From Roseomonas sp. (lineage in GTDB: Bacteria; Pseudomonadota; Alphaproteobacteria; Acetobacterales; Acetobacteraceae): DNA of 39,959 bases. Under the pieces are notes generated by a model, which made no database searches, was not told where the DNA came from, and saw only the letters and a list, made by a program, of their open reading frames with translations. The stretch lies in assembly GCA_020249825.1 (NCBI GenBank), contig JADCEX010000392.1:1-39959 (forward strand). Direction: 5' to 3'. A program made the translations under genes and the position numbers. This document shows positions 17,472 through 26,590 of the stretch, piece after piece; the first letter of the stretch is position 1, and every line of letters starts with the position of its first letter.

Positions 17472-18404
17472 TCAATCCGCCCGAGGATGCGCCTTGCGCC
17501 AGGTCTCCAGCAGTGCTGCCGCATCAACGGCCGTATAGCGCTGCGTCGTTGAAAGGCTGGCATGGCCAAGCAATTCCTGGATCGCGCGCAAATCAGCGCC
17601 TCCACCCAGCAAGTGCGTGGCGAAGGAATGGCGGAGCGCATGCGGGCTTGCATGTTCCGGCAAGCCTGCAAGCCGGCGAAAATCACGCAGGCGCTTTTGT
17701 GCCACAGCCGGATCAAGCCGCCCACCACGCGCACCGATGAACAGGGGCTCATCCGCTTCGCCGCTGCCGCGTTCCGCCAGATAGGCCGCCATGGCATCCC
17801 GGATTACCGGCAGTATCGGCACCAGCCTTTCCTTATTGCCTTTGCCAACTACGCGAAGCGCAGCCTCCGAACCCGGGCGTGGTGCATCGGCCAAATTCAG
17901 CGCCAAAGCCTCCCCCAATCTCAGCCCCGCGCCATAAAGCAGCGTGAAAAGCGCGCGGTCGCGTACCGCTTGCAGGCGCGGATTTTCATGCCGGCCGAGC
18001 GCATAGACATCAGCGACATCTTCTGCTGCGGCGCGCGCTTCCTTCTCACTCAGCGCACGCGGCAAGGGCTGCTTGGCGCGCGGCGCACGCAGGCCCGCAA
18101 GGGCTACCGGCGCCATGCCCTGATGGCGTTGCAGGTAGCGCAGAAAACCTCGAATGGCGGCAAGTTTGCGCGCGCGGGTCGCCGCCGAATCGCCCTCCAT
18201 CGCGCGCGCCGACAGAAAGGCGCGCAAGTCGGCGGGCCGCAGCGCACCAAGCGCGGTCAGGTCAGGCTCACCGCCCAAATGCCCGGTCAGGAAGGCCAGG
18301 AATTGCGCCACATCGCGCCCATAGGCTTCAACGCTATGCGCACTCGCGCGGCGTTCGCGGGCGAACCAGTCAAGCCAGGCAGCGGCGGCCTCATTACCCC
18401 GCAT
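17472..18404 (-). CDS. xerC: Tyrosine recombinase XerC
   Basis: LYGAGLRLGEALAL, SPHALRHSFATHLLGGGADLRAIQELLGHASLSTTQRYTAVD; N-terminal SAM-like domain WLDWFARERRASAHSVEAYGRDVAQFLAFL. Start at ATG 18404, adjacent to the DUF484 stop. Confidence 0.93.
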   Translation of the reverse strand: MRGNEAAAAWLDWFARERRASAHSVEAYGRDVAQFLAFLTGHLGGEPDLTALGALRPADLRAFLSARAMEGDSAATRARKLAAIRGFLRYLQRHQGMAPVALAGLRAPRAKQPLPRALSEKEARAAAEDVADVYALGRHENPRLQAVRDRALFTLLYGAGLRLGEALALNLADAPRPGSEAALRVVGKGNKERLVPILPVIRDAMAAYLAERGSGEADEPLFIGARGGRLDPAVAQKRLRDFRRLAGLPEHASPHALRHSFATHLLGGGADLRAIQELLGHASLSTTQRYTAVDAAALLETWRKAHPRAD

Positions 18405-18405
18405 C

Positions 18406-19089
18406 TCAGCGCGCGATGGCCGCCGCCACGGCGCGGCCCAGAAAGACCAGGGGTTCCGTGCCATGCCGCGCCGGCAGCGCATGCGCATCCCGCGCGCCCA
18501 GCGCCAGCAGCATCAAGGGCTGCGCCGCCACCACCACGCGCACCAGCGCATCGCGCGCAATCAACCCGCCCGCCTCGCCATGCAGCATATCGGCATCTTC
18601 AGGCTTGTCGCGCACCAGCACATCGCGCCCGCGCCCGAGCAATTTTTCCACCATCCCGCGCGGCAAGGGGCGCTGGTCCGGGCGCATCCATAACTGGCCG
18701 GGATTATCCGGCGGTTCCACACAAAGCGTGCAGCTTTCCAGCCCCAACAGATTGGGCCATTCCTGTGCCACGGTTTCCGGCGCATTGTCTGAACGCATCA
18801 GCGCCAGCACCGCCAGGCGCACGCGCGACACCAGGCCAAGCCCCGCGCGTTCCGCATCCAAGGCCAGGCGCAATTCCGAATCCAGGGCAGAAGCGCGTTC
18901 GCGTTCCGCGCCCAGCATCGCCGCCATATGGTCCGTCAGCCCATCGCCATGCACGCGGCGCGGCGGTGCCAGCACCCGGTAAAGCTCAGGCCGTTCCGCG
19001 AGAAAACCGGGATGGGCGCGCAAGAATTCTTCCACCTCCTCAGCCGAGGGCCCGTTCGGGGCCTTCCCGTCTGAGGGTGGGTTGCTCAC
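18406..19089 (-). CDS. DUF484 family protein
   Basis: [26 protein letters not shown]-term and location next to xerC, a common arrangement. GTG start at 19089 overlaps the transaldolase stop (GTGA); ATG 19116 is the longer alternative. Confidence 0.8.
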   Translation of the reverse strand: MSNPPSDGKAPNGPSAEEVEEFLRAHPGFLAERPELYRVLAPPRRVHGDGLTDHMAAMLGAERERASALDSELRLALDAERAGLGLVSRVRLAVLALMRSDNAPETVAQEWPNLLGLESCTLCVEPPDNPGQLWMRPDQRPLPRGMVEKLLGRGRDVLVRDKPEDADMLHGEAGGLIARDALVRVVVAAQPLMLLALGARDAHALPARHGTEPLVFLGRAVAAAIAR

Positions 19090-19742
19090 AGGATGCTTTG
19101 TCCTGTCTTTTTCCAATCCGCCAGGAAGGCTTCCAGCCCCTTATCGGTCAGGGGATGCTTCAGCAATTGGCGAATCACGGCGGGTGGCAGGGTCGCCACA
19201 TGCGCACCAAGCCTGGCACTTTCAACCAAGTGAATGGGGTGGCGGATGGAAGCCACCAAAACCTCGGTACGAAGCGCGGGGTAATTGCGGTATATCTGCA
19301 CAATGTCCGCAATCAGCCGCATGCCATCCGTCGCAATATCATCAAGCCGCCCGACAAAGGGGGAAATGAAGGCAGCACCCGCCTTGGCGGCCAGCAGCGC
19401 TTGGGCTGCGGAAAAGCAGAGCGTGACATTCACCAAAGTGCCTTCGGAAGCCAGCGTGCGGCAGGCGATCAGCCCCGCTTCGGTCAGCGGCACCTTCACC
19501 GCCACATTCGGCGCAATGCCACGCAGGAAGCGCCCTTCGGCCAGCATGCCGGCGGCATCCGTCGCGGTCACTTCAGCGCTGACGGGGCCTGGGGTGATGG
19601 CGCAGATTTCCGCAATCACCTGCTTCATGTCGCGGCCGGATTTGGCGATGAGTGATGGGTTGGTGGTCACCCCATCCACCATGCCCAATTCGGCAAGGGC
19701 GCGGATTTCGGCAACTTCGGCGGTATCAACGAAAAACTTCAT
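19086..19742 (-). CDS. fsa: Transaldolase / fructose-6-phosphate aldolase
   Basis: [103 protein letters not shown]. Confidence 0.93.
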   Translation of the reverse strand: MKFFVDTAEVAEIRALAELGMVDGVTTNPSLIAKSGRDMKQVIAEICAITPGPVSAEVTATDAAGMLAEGRFLRGIAPNVAVKVPLTEAGLIACRTLASEGTLVNVTLCFSAAQALLAAKAGAAFISPFVGRLDDIATDGMRLIADIVQIYRNYPALRTEVLVASIRHPIHLVESARLGAHVATLPPAVIRQLLKHPLTDKGLEAFLADWKKTGQSIL

Positions 19743-19887
19743 GAATTCCAATCCTTCATGGCGAAAGACAAGGCTTTGGCGGGGAATGGCGCCACGCGCA
19801 GCAAAGCGCAAGCCTTCCCTTCGCGAATGGGCTATTCCATAGCCCATGCCGGCCCCGTCGCGAAAGCATTCCCTTTTGCCTGAAACA

Positions 19888-22068
19888 ATGTCTTCCAGCC
19901 CGGCGAAGCGGTTGCGCGTATTGCTGCCCCTGCCGCTGGCGGATGCCTATGATTACCGGGCTGAGGGCGAAGCGCCGCCGCCTGGCAGTTTTGTTGCCGT
20001 GCCTCTGGGTGGGCGGCAGGTGCTTGGCGTGGTGTGGGATGACGCAGCCGGCTCTCACCTGCCCGACCACCGCCTCAAGCCCATCGCCGCGGTGCTGGAA
20101 GCGCCCCCCATGCCGGAAAAGCTGCGCCGTTTCGTGGATTGGGTCGCGGCCTATACGCTTTCCCCGCGCGGCGCAGTGCTGCGCATGGCCATGAGTGTCC
20201 CCGCCGCTTTGGAAGCCCAGCCCCATCGCGCCGGCTGGCGCCGCGCTGATCCTTTGCCCGAAGCCCCGCGCCTGACGCCCGCGCGCCAGCGCGTGCTGGC
20301 AGCGCTACCGGTGGGTGATGTGCGCGCCCCCGATGATCTGGCGCGGGACGCCGGCGTGGCGCCCGCTTTATTGCGCGGCATGGCCGATGCCGGCTTGCTG
20401 ATCCCGGGCCTGCTGCCGCCGCTGGAAGAATTCCGCCCGCCCGATCTGGCCCGCCCCGGCCCGGTGCTGGATTCTGACCAGGCCGAGGCCACCGCGCTGC
20501 TGCGTTCGGCTGTGGCGCGTGAGGCCTACAGCACCACGCTACTTTCCGGCGTGACCGGTTCCGGCAAGACCGAGGTCTATTTCGAAGCCATTGCTGCGGC
20601 GCTTCAGGCCGGGCGGCAGGCCTTGGTGCTGCTGCCTGAAATCGCGCTCTCGGCGCAATGGCTTGATCGCTTCCGCGCCCGCTTTGGCACTGATCCGGCG
20701 CTTTGGCATTCGGAACTTTCCCCCCGCACGCGCCGCATCACCTGGCGCGCCGTGGCGGAAGGCCGCGCAACAGTGCTGGTCGGCGCGCGTTCGGCGCTGT
20801 TCCTGCCCTTTCCCGATCTTGGCCTGATTGTGGTTGATGAAGAACACGAAACCGCCTTCAAGCAGGAAGACGGCGTGATCTATCACGCGCGCGATATGGC
20901 CGTGGTGCGGGCGCGCTTGTCTGATGCGGCTTGCGTGTTGGTCAGCGCGACACCGTCGCTAGAAACGCTCACCAATGCCCGCGCCGGGCGATATGCTGAA
21001 TGCCATTTGGCCGCGCGCCATGGCGGGGCGGTGATGCCGGAAATTGGCTTGATTGACCTTCGCCGTGAAACCCCGCCGCGCGGGCGCTTCCTGAGTCCCG
21101 CCTTGGTTGCTGCGGTCGCGGAAACGCTCAAGCGCGGCGAACAGGCCATGCTGTTTCTGAACCGACGCGGCTATGCGCCACTCACGCTCTGCCGCGCCTG
21201 CGGGCATCGGCTGCGCTGCCCGAATTGCACCGCCTGGCTGGTGGAACACCGCGCCGCGCGGCGGCTGCAATGCCACCATTGCGGCCATGTGGAAGCGCCA
21301 CCCAGCCATTGCCCAAGCTGCGCCGCGCCACATAGCACGGTGCCCATCGGCCCAGGCGTGGAGCGTGTTCTGGAGGAAGCAGCGACACTTTTCCCCGAAG
21401 CGCGCCGCCTGGTGATGGCATCCGATACACTGCCCGGCCCCGCCGCCGCTTCTGCCGCTGCCGAGGCGATTGAAAAGCGCGAGGTTGATCTGATCATCGG
21501 CACGCAAATCGTGGCCAAGGGCTGGCATTTTCCCTATCTCACGCTGGTTGGCGTTGTGGATGCTGATTTGGGCCTTGCCGGCGGCGATTTGCGGGCAGCC
21601 GAGCGCACGGTGCAGCTACTGCATCAGGTCGCCGGGCGCGCGGGCCGGGCGGAACATCCGGGGCGCGTCTTGCTGCAAAGCTTTTCGCCAGACCATCCGG
21701 TGATGCAGGCCTTGGTTTCCGGCGAATATGAAGCCTTCATGGCCGCCGAGGCCGAAGCGCGCCGCCCCGGCCATTGGCCCCCCTTCGGCCGGCTCGCCGC
21801 GCTGATCGTCAGTTCCCCGGATGAAAAGGCAGCGGACCGAGTCGCAAGGGATTTGGGCCGTGCTGCCCCAGTCGGTGAGGGGATGGAGGTTCTGGGTCCC
21901 GCGCCTGCGCCACTCGCATTATTGCGCGGGCGGCATCGGCGGCGGCTTCTGCTCAAGGCGCGGCGGGATATCGGCGTGCAGCGATTATTGGGCGAATGGC
22001 TGGCGCGGGTGGACGTGCCCGGCAATGTCCGGGTGCAGGTGGATGTGGACCCGGTGGGGTTCCTCTGA
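19888..22068 (+). CDS. priA: Primosomal protein N' (replication restart helicase PriA)
   Basis: [49 protein letters not shown], zinc-binding [13 protein letters not shown]...CHHCG...[29 protein letters not shown]. Confidence 0.95.
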   Translation: MSSSPAKRLRVLLPLPLADAYDYRAEGEAPPPGSFVAVPLGGRQVLGVVWDDAAGSHLPDHRLKPIAAVLEAPPMPEKLRRFVDWVAAYTLSPRGAVLRMAMSVPAALEAQPHRAGWRRADPLPEAPRLTPARQRVLAALPVGDVRAPDDLARDAGVAPALLRGMADAGLLIPGLLPPLEEFRPPDLARPGPVLDSDQAEATALLRSAVAREAYSTTLLSGVTGSGKTEVYFEAIAAALQAGRQALVLLPEIALSAQWLDRFRARFGTDPALWHSELSPRTRRITWRAVAEGRATVLVGARSALFLPFPDLGLIVVDEEHETAFKQEDGVIYHARDMAVVRARLSDAACVLVSATPSLETLTNARAGRYAECHLAARHGGAVMPEIGLIDLRRETPPRGRFLSPALVAAVAETLKRGEQAMLFLNRRGYAPLTLCRACGHRLRCPNCTAWLVEHRAARRLQCHHCGHVEAPPSHCPSCAAPHSTVPIGPGVERVLEEAATLFPEARRLVMASDTLPGPAAASAAAEAIEKREVDLIIGTQIVAKGWHFPYLTLVGVVDADLGLAGGDLRAAERTVQLLHQVAGRAGRAEHPGRVLLQSFSPDHPVMQALVSGEYEAFMAAEAEARRPGHWPPFGRLAALIVSSPDEKAADRVARDLGRAAPVGEGMEVLGPAPAPLALLRGRHRRRLLLKARRDIGVQRLLGEWLARVDVPGNVRVQVDVDPVGFL

Positions 22069-22074
22069 GCCAGG

Positions 22075-22094
22075 CGGGCGTTATGCCGCCCGTT
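22075..22094. terminator. Small GC-rich hairpin between convergent priA and dksA
   Basis: CGGGCG-ttatgc-CGCCCG followed by TT. Confidence 0.35.
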
Positions 22095-22510
22095 CAATCG
22101 TCGCGATGCACGCGTTCCATACGTTCATGGCGCTCCTGCGCCTCGATCGTCATGGTGGCGATAGGCCGCGCTTCCAGGCGACGGAGCGAAATCGGCTCCC
22201 CGCTTTCCTCGCAATAGCCATAAGTGCCGTGTTCAATCCGGTCCAAAGCCTGATCAATCTTGTTGATCAGCTTGCGCGACCGGTCCCGCGTGCGCAATTC
22301 CAATGCCCGGTCCGTTTCCACCGAAGCGCGATCCGCAAGATCCGCTTCCGCTATGCCACCTTCCGAAAGGGATGAAAGCGTCTCACCCGCTTCGCGCAAC
22401 AAATCCTGCCGCCATCTGAGAAGTTTTTGTCTGAAGTATTCAAGTTGCAGCACATTCATGAACTCCTCGGAATCCGAGGGTCGGTAATCGGGCGGCAATG
22501 TCACCAACAT
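22094..22510 (-). CDS. dksA: RNA polymerase-binding protein DksA (degenerate zinc finger)
   Basis: Coiled-coil plus ALDRIEHGTYGYCEESGEPISLRRLEARPIATMTIEAQERHERMERV, aligning with the DksA C-terminal region. Confidence 0.92.
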   Translation of the reverse strand: MLVTLPPDYRPSDSEEFMNVLQLEYFRQKLLRWRQDLLREAGETLSSLSEGGIAEADLADRASVETDRALELRTRDRSRKLINKIDQALDRIEHGTYGYCEESGEPISLRRLEARPIATMTIEAQERHERMERVHRDD

Positions 22511-22651
22511 ATCTTCTTCTTCCCCCGCCTTGCACTTGGTCCGGTGCGGTTCCTTGCTGAAACCTGCCCAGACGATTTAGCGGGGTTCTATACCCTATTC
22601 CCCGGGCGCGCCAGGGGGCGATTTGCGACAAATATCTGACAAAGGCCGATT

Positions 22652-23059
22652 TCAGCTTTCAATGCCGCGCCGGGCCAATTCCAATCGGGCGCGCAGCGCA
22701 ATGGCCTCAACCGCCTCAGCCAGGCCTGGATCGGCGGGTTTTTCGCCCTCGGTCAGTCTGGCTAATTCCTGCAGCCGCGCGGGATCGGCGCGGCCTTCCA
22801 GCAATTCCAATTGCAGCGCCTTCAATTCCTTCAGCATCTCCTCACCACGGCGAAAGGCGCGCGCATTGCGCTCCCCAGCCGGGGCCAATTCCTGCACCTG
22901 CAGCAGGCCAATGGCGGTCGCCGCCGATACCCCGGTGCTGGCATTGGCTTCGCGCGATTCCTCGGCGCCGCCACCCACACGAAAGCCGCCTGAGGCGCCA
23001 CGCGTTGACCGCGTCCCCGGCACATTGGTGCCGCCCGTCACGCCCCTGATAACGACCAT
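22652..23059 (-). CDS. fliX: Flagellar assembly protein FliX-like
   Basis: N-term VVIRGV, then STGVSAATAIGLLQVQE and C-terminal helical FliX-like organisation; divergent from flgI as in Caulobacter-type alphaproteobacteria. Confidence 0.75.
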   Translation of the reverse strand: MVVIRGVTGGTNVPGTRSTRGASGGFRVGGGAEESREANASTGVSAATAIGLLQVQELAPAGERNARAFRRGEEMLKELKALQLELLEGRADPARLQELARLTEGEKPADPGLAEAVEAIALRARLELARRGIES

Positions 23060-23080
23060 CTGACCTCCTTCTTCCGCCCT

Positions 23081-23119
23081 GTCCCGGCAGGCTCAGCCGG
23101 GACCCGGCAGGTTTTGCCG
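23081..23119. promoter_or_regulatory. Candidate flagellar enhancer element: inverted repeat and two CCCGGCAGG direct repeats
   Basis: GTCCCGGC (23081-23088)/GCCGGGAC (23096-23103); CCCGGCAGG at 23083-23091 and 23103-23111; CGGCA/TGCCG at 23105-23119. Confidence 0.5.
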
Positions 23120-23149
23120 CCACGACTCGGCGAAGACACCGCCAAACCC

Positions 23150-23164
23150 TGGCACGGGCCTTGC
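23150..23164 (+). promoter_or_regulatory. Sigma-54 (RpoN) type -24/-12 promoter for flgI operon
   Basis: TGGCACGGGCCTTGC matches TGGCACG-N4-TTGC with GG-N10-GC spacing, 55 nt upstream of the flgI TTG start. Confidence 0.8.
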
Positions 23165-23218
23165 CCTGAACCCGGAGAGACTGCCGCCCGTGATCGGGGT
23201 GGCTGCCGGAGACAGACC

Positions 23219-24340
23219 TTGACCCGTATAGCGCAAGCTCTCGCAAAAATCCTTACCGCCCTGGCCTTGGCGGCGTGTTTCCTTGCGCCGCCCGCCGCCG
23301 CCCAAATCCGCATCAAGGATATAGTGGATATGGAGGGCGTGCGCGACAACCAACTGGTAGGTTACGGCTTGGTCATTGGCCTGAATGGCACCGGGGATCG
23401 CCTCAGAAGCTCGGTCTTTACCCGCCAATCGCTGGTCGGGATGTTGGAACGCCTCGGCGTCAATTCGCGCGATTTCGAACGCCAATTGGATACCAAGAAT
23501 ATCGCCGCCGTGATGGTAACGGCGAATCTGCCGGCCTTTGCCCGCCCTGGGAGCCGGATTGATGTCGCGGTCTCCGCCCTTGGCGATGCCACCAACCTGA
23601 CCGGCGGCACGCTTCTGGTGACGCCACTGCTGGGCGCTGATGGCGAGGTTTATGCGGTGGCGCAGGGCGCGCTTGCAACGGGCGCGATTACCGCCCGCGG
23701 CGCAGCGGCTTCCGTCACGCGCGGTGTGCCGACCGCCGGGCGCATTTCCAATGGCGCGATTGTGGAACGCGAAGTACCCTTCACGCTCGCCAATCGGGAC
23801 CGTATTCGGCTTGCGCTCCGCAATCCTGATCTGACCACGGCGCGGCGCATCGCCACCGCGATCAATACCGCGACGCGTCGCAATGTGGCGGTCGCGACCG
23901 ATCCGCGCACCGTCTCCGTCGCGCTGAATGGGCGCGATCCGGTGGCCTTTCTGACCGATATTGAAAGGCTGCGCGTTGAACCCGACCAGATCGCCCGCGT
24001 GGTGATTGATGAGGCGACAGGCACGATTGTCATGGGCGATGCGGTGCGCGTTTCCACGGTGGCCATTGCCCAGGGTAACCTGACCATCCGCATCACGGAA
24101 ACCCCGCAGGTGAGCCAGCCCAATGCCTTCGCCCAGGGCCAGACCCAGGTGGTGCCGCGCACCGGCATTGAAATTGAAGACCAGTCTGATCGCCGCCTGG
24201 GCATTCTGCCGCAGAATGTCACCTTGCAGGAATTGGTACGAGGCCTGAACAGCCTGGGCGTTGGCCCGCGCGACCTGATTTCCATCCTGCAAGCCATCAA
24301 GGCTGCCGGCGCCTTGCAAGCTGATCTGGAGCTCCGCTGA
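23219..24340 (+). CDS. flgI: Flagellar basal body P-ring protein FlgI
   Basis: RIKDIVDMEGVRDNQLVGYGLVIGLNGTGDRLR, LERLGVN, KNIAAVMVTANLPAFARPGSRIDVAVSALGDATNLTGGTLLVTPLLGADGEVYAVAQGAL. Signal peptide begins at TTG 23219 preceded by GGAG. Confidence 0.95.
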   Translation: MTRIAQALAKILTALALAACFLAPPAAAQIRIKDIVDMEGVRDNQLVGYGLVIGLNGTGDRLRSSVFTRQSLVGMLERLGVNSRDFERQLDTKNIAAVMVTANLPAFARPGSRIDVAVSALGDATNLTGGTLLVTPLLGADGEVYAVAQGALATGAITARGAAASVTRGVPTAGRISNGAIVEREVPFTLANRDRIRLALRNPDLTTARRIATAINTATRRNVAVATDPRTVSVALNGRDPVAFLTDIERLRVEPDQIARVVIDEATGTIVMGDAVRVSTVAIAQGNLTIRITETPQVSQPNAFAQGQTQVVPRTGIEIEDQSDRRLGILPQNVTLQELVRGLNSLGVGPRDLISILQAIKAAGALQADLELR

Positions 24341-24675
24341 TGTTGGATGCCAGCAATCTTGTTGCCCCGCAGCAGCGCGCGGTGCGCCCCCCGCAGGCCG
24401 GCGCGATGTCCGATGCCGCCATGCGCAAATCCGCCAAGGATTTCGAAGCTCAGGCGCTGGGCTTCCTGCTGCAACCGATCTTCGCCACCGTGGATATGTC
24501 CAAATCCTCCTTCGGTGGTGGCGCGGCTGAGGCGCAATGGCGCCCGATGCTGGTTGAAGCCTTCGCGGCAGCCGCCGTGCGGGCGGGCGGTGTTGGCATT
24601 GCCGATTCTGTTTATCGCGAATTGCTCCGTCAAAACGGAGCACTGAACCCCAATATGGGAGAGGCCCAACCATGA
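24340..24675 (+). CDS. Rod-binding protein (FlgJ N-terminal domain)
   Basis: SAKDFEAQALGFLLQPIFATVDMSKSSFGGGAAEAQWRPMLVEAFAAAAVRAGGVGIADSVYRELLRQ; start overlaps flgI stop (TGATG). Confidence 0.8.
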   Translation: MLDASNLVAPQQRAVRPPQAGAMSDAAMRKSAKDFEAQALGFLLQPIFATVDMSKSSFGGGAAEAQWRPMLVEAFAAAAVRAGGVGIADSVYRELLRQNGALNPNMGEAQP

Positions 24676-25073
24676 TGGATGCTTTGTTGATCGCCGGAAA
24701 AAGACTGGCGGAAGCCCTGCGCGCTGAAAATGAGGCTTTGGCGAAGCTTGACCTTTCGCGCGCCGCCAAGCTTGCGGAAAGCAAGATCGCCGCGGCCGAT
24801 GTCTTCGCCCAGGCCTATGCCGCCCAGGCCAAGCATGGCGCGCGCCCCGATGGCGCCATGCGCGAAGAAGCGCAAATGCTGACCCGCCAATTGGAAGATC
24901 TGGGCAGCGAGAATCGCAAGCTGCTGGAACGCGCCATTTCGCTTCAGTCGCGCGTGATTGAAACCATCGCGACGGCCGCGCTGCCGCGCGTGGCCAATCC
25001 TGGGTATGGGCCCCGCGGTTACCAGACCCCGCCGCGCCAAACGCCGGCGCTTGCGGTCGCCGCCCGCGCATAA
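24672..25073 (+). CDS. FlgN-like flagellar export chaperone / hypothetical flagellar protein
   Basis: Small helical protein, ATGA overlap with rod-binding gene; LAEALRAENEALAKLDLSRAAKLAESKIAAADVFAQAY resembles FlgN-type helices. Confidence 0.5.
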   Translation: MMDALLIAGKRLAEALRAENEALAKLDLSRAAKLAESKIAAADVFAQAYAAQAKHGARPDGAMREEAQMLTRQLEDLGSENRKLLERAISLQSRVIETIATAALPRVANPGYGPRGYQTPPRQTPALAVAARA

Positions 25074-25074
25074 A

Positions 25075-25102
25075 AAACGCCCGGCGGTTATGCCGGGCGT
25101 TT
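25075..25102. terminator. Intrinsic terminator (potentially bidirectional)
   Basis: AAACGCCCGGC-ggttat-GCCGGGCGTTT perfect 11-bp stem directly after the flgN-like stop. Confidence 0.8.
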
Positions 25103-25116
25103 GCGTATGGTTTTGA

Positions 25117-25147
25117 AAAGGCGCTGGGGTTTCGCCCCGGCGCCTTT
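25117..25147. terminator. Second intrinsic terminator (potentially bidirectional)
   Basis: AAAGGCGCtGGGG-tttcg-CCCCgGCGCCTTT, 13-bp stem with one G-T wobble, before the RidA stop on the minus strand. Confidence 0.75.
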
Positions 25148-25159
25148 ATGCCTGCCGGA

Positions 25160-25510
25160 TCAGCGGCAGGCCGTGACCATGATTTCCACCAAATGGCGCG
25201 GATCGGCCATATTGGCTTCGACGCAAGCGCGCGCCGGGGCACCACCGGCCGGCAGCCAGGCAGTCCAAAGCTCATTCATCGCGCCGCGATCGCGGATGTC
25301 CTTCAGCCAAATCTGGGCCGACAGCATGCGGGTCTTGTCCGTGCCATTGGCTTCCAGCGCGGCATCAATCTTCGCCAGCACTTCCGCCGTTTGGCCCTTG
25401 ATGTCCTTTGACAAATCATCAGCGGTGAGCCCCGCCAGGAAGACGAAATTGTGATACTCGACTGAGGATGAGAGGATCTGGTTTGATCCCTGACGATTGA
25501 TCTTGCTCAT
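25160..25510 (-). CDS. RidA family protein
   Basis: HNFVFLAGLTADDLSKDIKGQTAEVLAKIDAALEANGTDKTRMLSAQIWLKDI...APARACVEANMADPRHLVEIMVTA. Confidence 0.88.
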   Translation of the reverse strand: MSKINRQGSNQILSSSVEYHNFVFLAGLTADDLSKDIKGQTAEVLAKIDAALEANGTDKTRMLSAQIWLKDIRDRGAMNELWTAWLPAGGAPARACVEANMADPRHLVEIMVTACR

Positions 25511-25593
25511 GTCCGGCCTTTCAGAAGGGTTGGTCAGCGCCAGGCGCTGGCGCGATTACTAGAACAGAATTTCTCAGGCGCGAAATCGCTGGG

Positions 25594-26577
25594 TCAGGCC
25601 ACCCGATAGGTGCTGCCCGATGCCGCCGCGCCGATCATGGCCTCAAATACCGCAACGCCATGGATGGCTTCTTCAAGCGGCAGCGGATAGGCGGGGCCGC
25701 CGGTGATGGCAGCGGCAAAAGCTGCAAGTTCAGCATGTTCGATATCGGTCTTCGGGAAATCCTTGACCCAGGCCTCACCCTCACGCGGGGTTAGGCTCAG
25801 CCTTTCATGCCCATTCAATTCAAGCGCCGCATCCGTGCCGTAAAGCGCGATGCGCCAGACCCGCGGCGCATAGGCCAGGGTCGCGAAGCAGCCCGTGGCG
25901 CCGGAGGCGAAGGAGAAAAGCCCCGCCGTCGTGTCATCCATGCCATTGGTCAAAGCTCGCGCAAGGGAGCGCACCGTCACCTCGGCAATTGGGCCGGCCA
26001 GATTGATCATCATGTCAATCATGTGAATGCCCATGCCACCCATGCCGCCCAGCGGGCTTTCATGGGCGTCCGTGCGCCACATGCCCGGCTGATAGGAAAG
26101 CGCGCCCGGCCCGCTGAATTGGCCTTCAACATGCAGCAAAGTGCCAAGCGCCCCGGCGGCGATCAGCTTCTTCATCTCGGCCACCGCCGGCAGGAAGCGG
26201 CGATTATGGCCAAGCGCCATCACCACGACGGCTTGTCGACAGGCGGCTACGGCGGCCTCAGCACTCGCCTTCGTCATGGTGAAGGGTTTTTCGACAAAAA
26301 CATGCTTGCCCGCGCGCGCCGCCGCAATGACCTGTTCGGCATGCATCTGATGCGGGGAGGCAATCACCACCGCCTTCACGCGCGGTTCCGACAGGATGGC
26401 ATTCAGGTCGGGCAGGATTTTCACGCCCTGGCGCGCGGCCCATTCGGCAGCGCGTTCCGGCCGCCCGGTGCTGCCGGCAATGAAGCGTATGCCGGCATCA
26501 TTCCGGTTCTGCACACTATCAACCAGGGTCTGGCCCCAGCGCCCCATGCCCACAATGGCCGCTTCAATCATTCTCAT
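25594..26577 (-). CDS. Gfo/Idh/MocA family oxidoreductase
   Basis: IEAAIVGMGRWGQTLVDSV, VVIASPHQMHAEQVIAAARAGKHVFVEKPFTMTKASAEAAVAA. Confidence 0.92.
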   Translation of the reverse strand: MRMIEAAIVGMGRWGQTLVDSVQNRNDAGIRFIAGSTGRPERAAEWAARQGVKILPDLNAILSEPRVKAVVIASPHQMHAEQVIAAARAGKHVFVEKPFTMTKASAEAAVAACRQAVVVMALGHNRRFLPAVAEMKKLIAAGALGTLLHVEGQFSGPGALSYQPGMWRTDAHESPLGGMGGMGIHMIDMMINLAGPIAEVTVRSLARALTNGMDDTTAGLFSFASGATGCFATLAYAPRVWRIALYGTDAALELNGHERLSLTPREGEAWVKDFPKTDIEHAELAAFAAAITGGPAYPLPLEEAIHGVAVFEAMIGAAASGSTYRVA

Positions 26578-26590
26578 GCCTCATTCAGAT

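Noticed and set aside
17562-19655. 697-aa plus-strand ORF opposite xerC, DUF484 and fsa
   Set aside because: Spans three well-supported minus-strand genes and their boundaries; composition (Arg/Ala/Pro/His-rich) is typical of antisense reading of GC-rich codon-biased genes.
23093-25275. 563-aa and 541-aa minus-strand ORFs opposite flgI and neighbours
   Set aside because: Shadow ORFs of flgI/flgJ/flgN-like genes; no recognisable motif and they run through the terminator region.
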